Part shown: in pieces, positions 46,547-59,254 of the stretch
Numbering within the stretch: position 1 is the first letter of the stretch
Layout of the letters: every line of letters begins with the position of its first letter
DNA from: Hofstenia miamia
Taxonomy: Eukaryota > Xenacoelomorpha > Acoela > Hofsteniidae
DNA: 64,000 nucleotides
NCBI GenBank assembly: GCA_900660155.1
Contig: CABFPE010000184.1
Location: forward strand, 814,129 to 878,128
Direction: 5' to 3'
Translations under genes and position numbers: made by a program
The notes under the pieces: generated by a model
Told to the model about the DNA's origin: nothing
The model's database searches: none
What the model saw: only the letters and a program-made list of their open reading frames with translations

Positions 46547-49240
46547 GGGTTACTATGAAAAAGTATTTTATTGTATATTACTGAGTAGTACTTATAAAAA
46601 GTAATATATTCCCCGTTACTTATTACTTTACATAAAAATTAACTAAATTGCATTAATTTGGCAATCCATTTTAACCTAAATATTTGCCAATTTTAACTTT
46701 TGCAACTCTAAGCTGGCCATATTTTAAATTATATTTTAACAAGTAATAAAATCAACATACTATAAATTCAAAAAAATAATCAAAGATTTGTTAGTGTTTG
46801 GCAATGGAAGTATATGTAGTTGAACGCATTTTTGGGCAAAAAAATCGTATCATTTGCCAAAACGTTGGCAGCTTTTTTTAAAGTTCACTCGCTTGCATTA
46901 TGTCTGACAGAACAGCAGAATATCCCGTAATAGAAATGCATCAAAGTCAAGTTCATTTGATGTATTCAATTTTGTTAAATTTGAAAATATTCTTTGAACT
47001 TCATTAAATTAACTAACCCATAAAATTTAACTTTATTGAACTATGGTGTCTAAATTTAACAATATTTTAAACTTATTAACGTTATTAACTCTGGGTTGTC
47101 CTAAATATTACTTTTCAGTCCTCATTTTACAATTTCATTCAAATCTAAAATGTTGCTGAAGTATGTACTAAGTACGTTGCTTATTGAATAAACTAAGTCA
47201 TACATGTTTAATATTTTCATACAGAACTCATTTTGTTAATAACAATGTTAGAAAAAGCATTAAAAAAGTAATTGAATTTATTGTTTAGTGAAGTATCATT
47301 CTAAGATAAGAAACTGATAACTTAGGAATGATTATTTCCAATGGTAACATTTTACTAATTACTATTATATTATTGTAGTGCATTATATTACTCGCTGATT
47401 CATAGATGTACATAAAATCGTCTTACTATTTCCCATGCCTCACATGACCTCTTACGTTCTCTGCAAATCTCATTATATCATAGCATTGGAATCAAACCGG
47501 GCCTAAGCTTGAGACGAGTTAGGCTCAATTGGGATTGGGTTGAGCTGCGTTTAGGGCCGACAGAGCAGTTCGGAAGGCCGGGCTTATGGCTAATGTTTTA
47601 TTGGATTTTTGCAAAATATTTACATGAGAAAATGAAAAATTTCCTGAAGAAATCTATATAAATTAGAGATGTGTGGGGCCGGTACTAAATGTTTCGGGAC
47701 CAGTTATGCACATAATATCAAGTATTCTCCCTCTAGTATATTATACATTAAGCATTCCATTTGCTTAAATAATATTACACTTAATATAAGTTTCACCAGT
47801 TACTTGGATGTGCTAAGCTTCGGGAACGTATTTTAATTGGCCACATTTGGTTACATTGCATATTTTCGTAATCAATGCAAGAATTCTAACTTGAAATGAT
47901 AGCAAAATGAACAGAGACTGGAGGGGACCTGAACCAAATATAACTGGTCCCGCACACATCTAATACATATTTAATCAGCTGTGATGAATATCTGCTGTTC
48001 ATTACAATTTCTCTGATGAAAGTAAAGAGTGTTTCTGGGTAATGATTAACACTGCTTTCAATGTGTTCGTAAAAAAAGAGATTTAAGATTTTTGTTAATA
48101 TTTAACACTTTACGGTATTTCCATGAAGCATTTGAAAAACGCCATTGTAATTTCAAATTTGTTGTAATTTGGCAGAAATGTTAGTAATTAAATATGCAAA
48201 ACCTGATATTTTAGCATAGTGATAAAAATAGGATAATGCGAATATATATATATATATATATATATACTGTATATATAGGCCTATTTATATATATATATAT
48301 ATGTATACATGAAATACAAAAATCTTTTAGCTTCATATTTAAAACAAAATACAAACAAAAAATAATTTAACAACTCGTTTCGCAACTTAACGTTGCCTCA
48401 TCAGGTTAAAATTTAATGCGGTAATACAATATTTCACAAAATGTATCCAATTAAAATACGTAAAGTTCATTATAAATTTGATTATTCATTAAAGTTTGAT
48501 TTCTATTTAGATGTTATTTAATTACTATTGATTCTGCTATATTTGAATTTTGATGTTGAACAGTTATTTTAAAATTACTTTCTTTTGCTTTATGTAGATG
48601 TTGATGTGTGGCATTTTAGATGTTCATTAATAGGTACTCAAAAATGTCTTGAAGTTTGTCCAATGTTTGAAATATTACATTCACCCAGCTTTCTTTATAG
48701 ACTACAGACGACTTAAGATATATTAGAATATCATTTTTCTTCTTGATTAAATCTTTGGCTTTTTTTGCTTGCAAAGGCTATTCTAATTTTATGCGTTAGG
48801 CTTTCATTTTTTTTTGATGCGCTGTTTTATATATTTAAATGATGTTTCACAAATAAGAGATGATTTCCAATAAATTTATTTTTCCTTTTGTCGATCTTTT
48901 TCACTATTTTTTAATATTTAAATGTATCTATTGCTTTTCTGATTAATTTAATCGAGTATCCATTTTTTTACGAAAATTTTAGAAATTATATCGAATACTT
49001 TGGTTATTTCTTAATATGTCGAAAAAATGTATAAGCTCTTTGAAACATGTTAGGAAAACGTGTATTTTGAATTACAGTGTGAGTTATCTTCTATGTATAA
49101 GTTTTGGTGCCATGATTTAATAAAGCCGGAATTTGTTCTTGTTATACTAACATCTAGGAAATTCAGTTGATTATAATCTTCTTCTTCTTTAGTAAATTTT
49201 AGTGATTTTTACTGATCATTAAAATAATTTAGGAACTACA
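46541..49240. repeat. 2.7-kb duplicated block, copy 2
   Basis: Direct repeat of 40404-43103 with the same internal order and length. It contains the Penelope-like fragment on the minus strand (about 48367-49237), the MITE (about 47661-47967) and internal TA tracts. The unique sequence on either side differs from copy 1. Confidence 0.95.
48366..48410 (-). ncRNA. Hammerhead-ribozyme-like motif, copy 2
   Basis: Same 45 nt as at 42229-42273, at the same offset (1825) from the start of the duplicated block, with no change visible. Confidence 0.6.
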
Positions 49241-49251
49241 TATACATATAC

Positions 49252-49286
<35 letters not shown>

Positions 49287-50220
49287 CTTGCCTGAATAAT
49301 AAATAGTTAATGATGTTCAGACAAGGCGTAATTGATATTTTGTTAATTGAAATAAAAAGTCGATAAATAATTAGAACAAGCATAAATTACGTAATGTAAA
49401 AAATATTCAAATTTATACAATAAAATTATTTCGCAAATGCCAAATTAAAAACTTTGCACTAGTAATAGGTCATTGGTAATTCAAACAAATCGCTCAAAGC
49501 AAAACTATAAAAACAACTATATTTTGCACAATAGAATCTTTTACTACAGTTATAGCTCAAGTATTCAAATTTCTAGCAAAATTTCGAAAGAATTATATTT
49601 GTTTTCAGATAATCTTTGTAGATAAATGAGAAATGATAACTTAATAATATATGCAGTAATTAAATATGAAGAAATTAACAAACCGTGATTGCCTCAGGTT
49701 TTGTGATGGTTACATTTGTGCTAATATATAGTCGAAGAAAAACAAGCTGCACATAATATATTTGAAAAATTCGCAAATTTCAGGCAGGTGTACATGTTTT
49801 GAAAAGAAAAAAATTCATACAGTCATAAATAAGCAATAAAATTTTTTCCAAATATTAGCCAATTACGGTTACAGCTAAATTTACAATATAATTATGCATG
49901 AATTACATTCTCTTTTAGGATTGTACGGTGTAATGTATTATGCATAATGCAGACATTTTTTGTAAATCCCTTTTAACCATGTTTTTCTTTTGCATTATAT
50001 ATTTTTGTTAGTTTGTAGCACTTATTGTGTTTTTTCAGAAAGCGTTTCTGCTGCTAGTTTATAATTTATTTAACCATGTTTAGCAGGACAGTATGTTTTG
50101 CACTAAGCCATGGAATAGCATTGAAATTGCTACAAACTTTTCACCTGCTTTGTGTTTGTTATTTATTAACAAACTGATAAACTTAATGTAGGAATTTCAA
50201 CGTTCCAATATTAACTAAAT
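49287..50220. other. No feature recognised
   Basis: AT-rich, only short frames. Confidence 0.6.
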
Positions 50221-50243
50221 TTATATATATATATATATATATA

Positions 50244-50354
50244 NNNNNNNNNNNNNNNNNNNNNNNNNNNNNNNNNNNNNNNNNNNNNNNNNNNNNNNNN
50301 NNNNNNNNNNNNNNNNNNNNNNNNNNNNNNNNNNNNNNNNNNNNNNNNNNNNNN
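50244..50354. other. Assembly gap (111 N) inside a (TA)n tract
   Basis: TA repeats continue on both sides (50221-50243 and 50355-50384), so the gap is an unresolved microsatellite. Confidence 0.98.
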
Positions 50355-50389
<35 letters not shown>

Positions 50390-50794
50390 ATATTGTAAAG
50401 GCAGTAGCGTTAAAATTTATGATTTTCTTCAACATGTCTGTTTGCATGCTGCTCACTAATTTAATTTTATATTGAATAAATTATCGGACATTTACATATT
50501 AAATTTTTAAATGTTAATTGTTTTGTTAATTAAGTAAAACTTAACTGAAGATTAGAAATATATAAAGCACATTACTTTGTTGTTTGCCGCAAACCAAGAA
50601 TAGAAAGAACAATATAGTGTGGCAAAGAGTTTCTAGCCTTTAACAAAGGGTTGTTGAATATTGAACAGGTTCTTTCGCTGAAGTCAAAAAGGATTATAAC
50701 GATTGGCTAGCAGGTGGAGCGTTGCAGTAGTTGCTTTTTTCCTACCATCCTTACAATTTCATAAATACGTGAAGATCAGTAAAGGAAAATAAGC

Positions 50795-50828
<34 letters not shown>

Positions 50829-51063
50829 CATGTTAATAACTGAATTGTTCACAAACGTCCGTTCAAACTTAAGTTGAATAAGTCGAATCACATGTTTATT
50901 ATATATTATATATTGTGTTTTAACCCTTTTCTGGCAAAAATTGTATGTTAGTTGATTTTTTTAACTTTTAAAAAAACCATTTTGATAATTGAAAATATAC
51001 ATATAAACTTATTTTAGTAGGAAAATCGCTATTGTGATGAACCCTGGCCAGCTTCTCATTTTC

Positions 51064-51540
51064 ATGAATGTTTATGTTCACTGAAATGATCAAATCCCAT
51101 AGATTTTTCGTCATTATCCTGTATATTAAGGCATATACATAATGCTAATGAAAATATTTGTGAAAAAATATAGCAATAGTTAATAGCATTTCTAAAAAAA
51201 TAATTTTGAAATTGAAACTTTTCAGCTTAGGCTGAATAAAAATTATTTGTTTAACATATAAATCGCAACAACAAACTGTAAGAGAAAGTATTTCATTTTT
51301 ATGAATGTTTATGTTCACTGAAATGATCAAATCCCATGGATTTTTCGTCATTATCCTGTATATTAAGGCATATACATAATGCTAATGAAAATATTTGTGA
51401 AAAAATATAGCAATAGTTAATAGCATTTCTAAAAAAATAATTTTGAAATTGAAACTTTTCAGCTTAGGTTGAATAAAAATTAATTGTTTAACAACATATA
51501 AATCGCAACAACTAACTGTAAGTGAAAGTATTTCATTTTT
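51064..51540. repeat. Tandem duplication, two units of about 237 bp
   Basis: Units 51064-51300 and 51301-51540 both start atgaatgtttatgttcactg and end gtatttcattttt. A handful of substitutions and a 3-nt insertion separate them, so it is a real, slightly aged duplication. Confidence 0.93.
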
Positions 51541-52159
51541 GGCATAGACGCAACGACATAAACCACTAAAACAGATTTTCCCTAAAATTTGACTTAGCTT
51601 TCTCAGTATTTTGTTTTGTTCATTATAATGAACAGTGGTAAGAAAAGGGCTAACTAGGCTCTACTCCAATTATGATATGATGCGTTACATTGGAAAGTGG
51701 AGTTCCATCTTTTGAGCAGATATTTGCTATAGCAGTAATTGTTAATTTCAGTACCCGTAGTTGAGTATTAGCCTTAAGAATTCAAAAGAGGTAGATAAGC
51801 GTAAGGAAAATTTTATAAGAGAGGAAAACTTCCAGTTTTATTGTATATAGGTTTAAGATTTCACTATATAATTCTGTAGCTTCAAAACGAATGGAAAAAA
51901 TCCAGCGTGTTATCCGTCCTTCTTAATCGTGTATTTCCTGTTTTTTAGCATTCGATTAGTTGTGAGATAGCACTGGATGAAAGCTTTAGCCGCACATCGT
52001 TGCCTATGAGATGGGATGGGAAAAATATTTTAATTATCCCATGGGACAGATGTGAATCTCATGTGACGAAATCGCTACAAAGCGGGCAAATGTCGTATCC
52101 GTTATTTTGCAAATTGTGTTAATTCATTCAAATATATTTATGCAAAATCTCATACTGAT

Positions 52160-52380
52160 GCTGTGGGTATTTTAGGTTTAGGAAACGTGGATTTCAGACT
52201 TTGGTTTAGAGCTTTGGTCTATAAAAAGGTCTTGGATTAGAAATTTATGTTTTAGTTTAGGAAACATAAATTTGTGACTTTGGCTTAAGGCTTAGATCTT
52301 TAAAAAATAGAAATTTAGGCTTTTCTGATTTTGGTTTAGGGTTTTGGCCTATTAAAAATACGAATTTAGGTAGGGTTATG
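52160..52380. repeat. Degenerate tandem repeat rich in TTTAGG/TTTGG words
   Basis: Roughly three diverged units of 70-80 nt, each with a phrase like tttaggaaac, ctttggttta and aaatttagg. A TTAGGG-like run (gattagggttagggttatg, about 52482) follows. Origin unknown. Confidence 0.6.
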
Positions 52381-52549
52381 GTTGAAATTACGTGAAGAAT
52401 AGATCCTGAAAAGTGAAGAATAATCGGATGGAATGAAGAAAAACTATCCGGGAAATTAGGAAAAAATAAAGAATTGACTGGGATTAGGGTTAGGGTTATG
52501 CCTTAATATATGTTTTCAATGCAAAAATTTCATGTTATATGCAAATATG

Positions 52550-53175
52550 TTAGTGCGGCGGAAAGCAAAAAAGCTCCTTATTTTGTAGTAAGTCACGACG
52601 CAGTTCTGCTGAGAGTTTTATCAAGAAAGTTCTACGAAGCAGATTGGTACCAGTTGCCTTTTTACCAAGCCAAGTCGAGTAAAATATAAGCAACTGCCAG
52701 AGGTCACCTGCTTTAGTTGATATATATATTGACACATGGAATCAAGCATGTCAATGCCAAATTTATTTTCCTTATAGAAAAATACTGTCTCTGGTTTTCT
52801 CTTTCGATCTGACTGTATTCTATTACCTCTGTGCTGTGTACTGAGAAGGTAGACAGACTTATTTCTTTTCGCCTGGTATTGTGTCAATTGGATGGTTCCA
52901 AATTGATAAAAAATGCTTTCATATGGACTCATCTCCTCTGGAGGAGGCAACTCGCGTCTGTTTGGTCTCACAGTATCAACTAATGTTGTTTTCTGTAGAA
53001 GTAATCTTTCTGCCAAGTCCTTGTTAGTGAAGAAGTTATCACAGGTGATATTATAACCTTTTCCATACAAGGGTTCTGTCAAGGTCACAACCACATTAGT
53101 GCCTAAAGCAAGCTGATGATTCTCATTTGCTCCGACATATGGAATAAGATTGTAGCAGACTGTAACTATGATTAT
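52550..53175 (-). mobile_element. Truncated piggyBac transposase
   Basis: The minus-strand frame from about 53170 reads NLIPYVGANENHQLALGTNV and VVTLTEPLYGKGYNITCDNF. It then continues FTNKDLAERLL, DTVRPNRRELPP, SVYLLSTQHRG, ETVFFYKENKFGIDMLDSMC. TCDNFFT holds the second catalytic Asp and GIDMLDSM the third; the first lies in the missing 5' part. After DSMCQ the frame shifts by one. The continuation STKAGDLWQLLIFYSTWL and TFLIKLSAELR (52550-52730) is the usual C-terminal part. 5' truncation plus the frameshift make it dead. No terminal repeats or TTAA duplications found. Confidence 0.9.
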
Positions 53176-54793
53176 ACACTGTTCACAAAAGCATAAAATT
53201 TAAAAAATATTTTCGACAGTTGCTTATATAACTCCAGAAAATAATCACATGACGAGCTTTCAATTGAATATATTTTCGCTAATGCTGAATTTGCATTAAC
53301 TCCTTTCAACTTTGTATTCATGACAGCTTAGTAAAGAATATTGTTTATTTTCCCACATGGAAGAGAATCACTTATTTAAATAGAATTAATTTTTAATAGC
53401 ATAATCACCTAAAATTATAAAGCCAGACATCAATGGCCGTCTGGAGTCGATAAGCAATCTTCAAGAGGAGTGATTAAAGGACATAAATTTGTTGGTTGTA
53501 TTCAAGAATTAAATAGATATTGATTTGCTGAGGGTCAAAACAAAGTGTGGTTGAATTAGATTTTATCACTTATTTAATAAGAATTCAAAAATGAAAGGTT
53601 GTTTATCAAGTATAACTAATAACTAAAGTCTTAAATATTATCAGAGCACATTTAGCAATTATATATTTAATGGCATGAAAATTGTCTAGGGAAATAAAAT
53701 TAAGTACATTCATATAAATATTAAGCCATATTTTTTTTTACTTTAAAGACTAAAAATTCTTGTACAGTGTCAGCCAAATGTCTTTGGCCTCTTCACCTAT
53801 TTCATATACAACTGCTTAGAATCAGAAGTATATTTAGTGTTATTCAAAAAATGTAACAATATAGCATCAAATGGCAAGGCTATAGATTCAAATATATAGA
53901 CTAAAGTTATGTTAGACAATGAAGTGATGAAGAACTTTTCAGTTTGATTGTACAAAGTTAAATTGTGAACTCTCTAGTTATATAATGATTAAAAATTTAT
54001 GCGTCAATTACTGCATCATCAACTTAGTTATGTTATATTTAATTACATACAAAAGTCTTCAAAGCTTTAGTACGGAAACAAATATTGAATAATAAATTAT
54101 TTAAATGTTTCCAGTTTTCATTAAATCTGAAAGTTTGAAAAAATGTTGCATTGGGATTACATATGCTATATTTTTTTATTTGACTTAAATATGCTAATTT
54201 TAATGACGGAAACTACCTCCTAGCTAACTTTTCAAGGGTTGTCCAGTGAATTCGGAACGCAACGACATCCTTATTAGGATCATTGCTAACTAAATCACCT
54301 TCAAATGTCAGAGTGAGCATTACCCATAAAAATCTACACTTTAGCCAATTTTGACAATTCTAATGTGGCCAATTAACATATCACGATTTATTCTCACTTC
54401 AATTCAGTGACACCCATATACAATATAAGATACTATTTCCAAAAATAATTTCCGAAAGTTTGAAAAGTTTATGGAGATCTGGGTATTCTTCAGTACATAA
54501 TCAAATTTTTTCTTGTAATGTTCCAAGATAATACGAGTGGTATGTGATTAGCCAATGACTAATATCTCAGCTGCGTGTATTGCTTTGATATAGCACATGA
54601 AATTGCGTAAAAACGGAATATTGTCAGAAATTGAGTGAAAAGTTGTTTATTGTTTTACGCAATAAATTTCTATCTCTAACATATCCCAATCAAGAAATCC
54701 TACCTATCTTTAAATATGTTAATATTAAAATACTGAATTCTAGCTAACGCTAATACGTGCGCTCTGCCATATTGTGAATCATAAATATATGCA

Positions 54794-54842
<49 letters not shown>

Positions 54843-55320
54843 AGTGAGGTGAATAAGAATCACCCAAAAAGATTTTAAGCTCCACAGTCTTGAGTTTTTG
54901 AACAATACTATGAATTTATATTCTGATTATTTATTTCTGGTGTAGTTGTAATATGTTAGAAGCTCGGGTCGATGATTTGAAAACTTTCGATGAGACAGTG
55001 AAAAGAAAAAAGTTCCCGGTTGGTCCAGATTATTAGCAACACGTGTAGATAATAAGGTCCACGTTTATTTTCAATTAATGTCTTGAATTTACGTAGCTTA
55101 TAAGTCGTTTATTACATTTAGCGGTTCCTTAAGGTTTGCATGCACATTCTGTGACGTAAATAAGTATAACAAGGTTAGGTCTTATTCAGTGAATTAGGAG
55201 TAATTGCATGTAAACAATGACCAGTTATGCAAAAAAGCAAGAACAAGTGTTCATTGAAATGCTTAGACACTAACTGAAAACAAAAATACATTTTCACGTG
55301 AAAAAAATACATGCCTAAAG
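53176..55320. other. Non-coding stretch
   Basis: No exon recognised. (TA)n at 54801-54836. Confidence 0.6.
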
Positions 55321-55336
55321 GCCTAAGTTTACACCA

Positions 55337-55481
55337 GTACAGTCTGGACAGGCGAATTTGAATTTTTTCTCGCCGGTTTGACCTAGACCAACACAGTCCT
55401 TGTGTATCCAGTCATCGCACTTGCACGAATCAGACTTTTGCGCGAGTTTTGGAGTATTCATGAAACAGTAAAACCTACATT
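55337..55481 (-). pseudogene. PHD-type zinc-finger fragment
   Basis: The minus strand reads CRFYC, then 12 residues, then SCKCDDWIHKDCVGLGQTG and KFKFACPDC. The order C..C - C.C..W.H..C - C..C is that of a PHD finger (C4HC3), with CDDWIHKDC especially typical. The spacing between the first and second Cys pairs is slightly off. No splice sites or flanking domain were identified. PHD fingers of this style are common both in chromatin proteins and in ORFs of invertebrate repeats. The base composition is richer in GC than the neighbours, which favours a repeat origin. Confidence 0.6.
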
Positions 55482-55513
55482 GGGTGATCTGACAGAACTT
55501 CCGATTGGGGTAG

Positions 55514-55825
55514 TTGGATCGGATTCAGATTCGTGAAGGTCGCCAACACGTGAGGTCGACGGAATGGTCGATTGATCCGGTTCTTGATTGTCACCAACAA
55601 GTGACGTTTATTTCTTCCTCGGAATCATGCGGCAGTTTAGAGACCAAATCTGAAGGCCAACATGACACATCATTTGGGGTGAAAGCTCTTTCTAGCATAA
55701 TATTGTTTTTAAATGGGAAGAAGCCTGTAACCCTGAATCACATGCTCACGCAAAGTAGAGTACAATTTGACCGTGAGAAGTTTATCGTTTCATATTTGAG
55801 GAGATACAGAAGCCAAAATAGCTGA
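55514..55825 (+). other. 103-codon open frame next to the PHD fragment, unrecognised
   Basis: Less AT-rich than the surroundings. It begins MDRIQIREGRQHVRSTEW and ends SYLRRYRSQNS. It lies on the strand opposite the PHD fragment, so both are probably parts of one inserted sequence and not two genes. Confidence 0.25.
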
Positions 55826-56159
55826 TTTGGCGATACAGACATCTTTTTCTAATCAGTGGTCTTTGTAAAATCCCGAATTCAAAAATCAAACTACCATATA
55901 TGGTCATATAGAGGATACTCCAGAGATACTTTTTCATGCAAAGAATTTATCTTCAGCACTAATTAATGACGTGAAGTCTTTGAATAAATGATGAACCAAT
56001 ATTAGATCAAAGAAGAAATTTGAAAGTACTTCTTTTGAGATGCTGTAAATTCGGATTTATTGATTCAAAATCGATGAAACTTCTGACATGTCTTCAAAAT
56101 TAACTATTTTTCTTTTTTGTCGCCTCTTCATCTATTAAATAGTTTCCGAGATCTAGCAA

Positions 56160-56400
56160 GTGGGCCTTATTCACCTCACCCACCTTATATATAATATATA
56201 CAAAATTTGTGTCATGGGGGATCAATGGAGTGGATTGGCCTGGGGATCAAAATTCTGGATCATAGATAAGCTTGTTTACTTAATTTATTATCGTATAAAT
56301 TCGGATCCGGATCGACGCTTACCAGTTTTTTTGAAAGAAAACGGCCAAATTACTTTCTGGCAATCGGCTTTATCCAGTGGCGCTGCGCACTAAGACAATT
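56160..56400. other. Moderate-GC block, possible small repeat
   Basis: Phrases such as ggatccggatcgacgcttac and tccagtggcgctgcgcac stand out from the AT-rich background. A 77-codon plus-strand frame covers it but shows no family resemblance. Confidence 0.25.
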
Positions 56401-56770
56401 ATGGAGCAAAATTGTATTTGCCCTTTACTGGATTAAAAATTATATAAACTTGGATTCCCACAGCAGCATTGTGAGGGAAAGAAAAACGAATTATTAGATT
56501 CCAACTTAAATACTGAATTTGTATTTAATTCTGCATGATACCGCAGAAATCATTATAAAATTAGCAGGCTCAGACTCCTCTAGTTCATTTGTGGCACAAC
56601 GGCATTAACTCGAGCAGAGGTCGCACGTTTTTATAAAAAAAATTAACTATTTTTTCACAGTGAATTATAAGCCAGACCTGCATCCAGAGTCACAGATCTT
56701 GTTGATATTTGAAAGTTCAACTCATTCTTATGCACTCTTCTATTGATATTGAGGGTTTTTAAATGCATGT

Positions 56771-57065
56771 ACATTAGGGATGTGTAGGCAGAACTTTTTA
56801 TTGCCGCACCTGCCCTTCAAAACTGCCTTTTGCAGGTACCCGAAGACGAAATCTGCTTTGCTGCTATTAAGCAATTAAATAATTTCAATAATATTCCCAA
56901 CAGAAAAATGTAAATTTAACATTTTATTTAAAATTTACAGTTGTGAAAAAATCATATTTGAAATGCACATAGTGATGAGTTGAAAGCTTACCCATACCCG
57001 ATAAAAATATGTCTTGTAAAACCGGGTACCCGCGGGTAGTACGCGTACTCGCGCACCACTATTGT
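56771..57065. mobile_element. MITE, related to the element at 41524
   Basis: The left end is ttagggatgtgtaggcagaa. The right part contains gggtacccgcgggtagtacg and ends gcgcaccactat, a loose inverted match. Inner arrays of gcacctgccc and gcaggtacccg mirror the right-hand words. About 295 bp, non-coding. It shares the TAG.GATGTGT start with the MITE in the duplicated block. Confidence 0.5.
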
Positions 57066-57680
57066 ATGTGTGCAAAGATTGTTGTGTTTCCTTCATTATT
57101 TGAGATGAATAAAGCAGTCCATAAAGCATATTTATATCTCCTATATCTGAATAAGTTTCCTTATTTTTATATGTAATTTTTATGCTTTTATATTTATGAC
57201 CCCTACAAATTTTAGAACTGCATGGAATGGTCGTCAATATAAGTATAGTAAATCTATCCATAAATATACTACAAGTATAAATTACGAAAGTTATGCGTTA
57301 TAACTGTGAAAAGCTATTTCTTTGACACCTAGCTTTGCAGAAGGCTATTTGAGTGTCGACTGTTTAAGGTGTTTAACTTAGCGGCTCCTTTCATTCGATC
57401 TTTGGATGCCTTTAGCATGGCGCTACTTATATGTGAATCAATCAAATTCTACCAATTTTTTTTAAACCTAGGTTGTTACTTATACGGATATTTTTTTAAA
57501 TCTGAGTATATACTGGTGCTTAGAAAAAGAAATATCTTTCAACATAGAATGAAAATTTCTTCATAATGAAATATGTGCATTCTATTAAAAAAATGACTAT
57601 CTGCAGTATAGATTCATTTGTAAATTAGCTAGAATCGGTGATTAAATAAAAATGTCTAGATCAAAGAATAATAAGAAAAG

Positions 57681-59253
57681 GTTGAATTTTGAAGAAGATT
57701 GGATTTGAGGTCATTTCAAATATCAAATGCTATTTCTTATATCAGCAACATTTAAAATGTCTAATGAAATTGCGTTGTTGTAATATTGAAAAAAACTCAA
57801 CAAACAAACACTTTGCAACAATAAATTGAATTTTGAATGCTTTTACAATTTTCTTGTTGTTTTATATGAAACTGAATTTATTAGTTTGGAAAGTATTGAG
57901 AGTTCTTAAAGAAATTTTCAATTTCCTATTTTGAAAATTCTTTCATCTGCTTTAATATTAACAAGTTCTCGACAGATGTTTAAACTAACTCAAAGTTAAA
58001 CAGAACTCCAGATTAGCTGACACAGTTTTAAAAAGAAAATTTCAATGATATGCTACTTCAAAGCAACTGTTTTCTTCTCGGAATTTAAAAATCACTAATA
58101 ACCTTGGTTAGTTTCTCAATGAAATATGCAAATAGCATAAAGAAATATATTATGACACATAAAAGTAACATTATTAAACTTTTATGAGGTTATTATATTT
58201 ATATAAATTTAGTGTTATCTAAATGAATGAAAAATGTGTACATATTATATTAGTTAACGCAGTGGTTTCCAATTTTTTGTTACATTCCTCCTTTTGAGAA
58301 CTTTGGAACTATCCACACCATAAGAAGCAACACAAATAAAACATAAAAACTATAGCATTTTGGGAAGAGGTTTTCAAGAATATCAAGAAATATAAACATC
58401 ATTTTAAAGTTCTTAGGAAATTCTTAAAATTGCATCCTGGTAAAGCAATTCATTAACTTATTTAAAGTGTATCTTTTATTGTCTACAAATTCTTAGGAAT
58501 ATTTTTTGTTCAGTGATTATAACTCACTCTTTGAAAACACGATCGATATTTTCTGAAATGGATATTTCTGTTAACAGACCAATGTGCATTAGTAATTTTT
58601 ATGCATAGTGTAACTAGGTGAAAATATTCATCGACAATATTTATATATATATATATATATTTATAATGTATATAAAGAATTCTGAATGATATTATCGTAT
58701 ATATTACATATGAAAATTGCTCTAAGAAACGTCTTTCTATTTAACATAATTGATTGGAGATTCTTGTAAAATTAATTATCAATTATTTTTTACTCAGCAA
58801 TTGATATAAAAATATTGTCTGTAAATATTCATATAATAGGGTATCGAAATGAAACATTTGACTTTGTTTTAAGTCTAATTTTGAGATCTAAATCTTTCCA
58901 CATTTTCATTAAGGCTTTACTTAAATATTCATATAAATATTTAAAGCTGAAATGCAGGTACAAAGTCACATTCTCTGTGTTTTGAAATTGATTTGAAAGC
59001 AGTTCAAATTAAGAATATTGCAGTCACAAAGATTTTGAAGTGAAATCTATTAAGAAATACCACCCATTAAACTCTTTATTTAATGTATTTCAACCAAAAC
59101 ATATCAGATATTACTTATATGAATTCATAAATTATAAATATTTATCATTGTTTACATAAACAATTGATGTTGACGACACAAGTGCTTCATGATGTTTTAG
59201 ACATAGTTATGAGCGCATAGTAGTGATTTGGAAAATTGTTATTGGGAATATTG
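57681..59253. repeat. 1573-bp duplicate, copy 1 (ends at a single N)
   Basis: Same length and, by eye, same sequence as 59255-60827; one difference noted (gatgttgac against gatattgac). It ends exactly at the N. See the finding on a contig-overlap artefact. Nothing coding inside; one (TA)n at 58639. Confidence 0.97.
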
Positions 59254-59254
59254 N

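Noticed and set aside
54700-54885. Minus-strand frame with repeated Ile-Tyr
   Set aside because: It is the translation of a (TA)n microsatellite.
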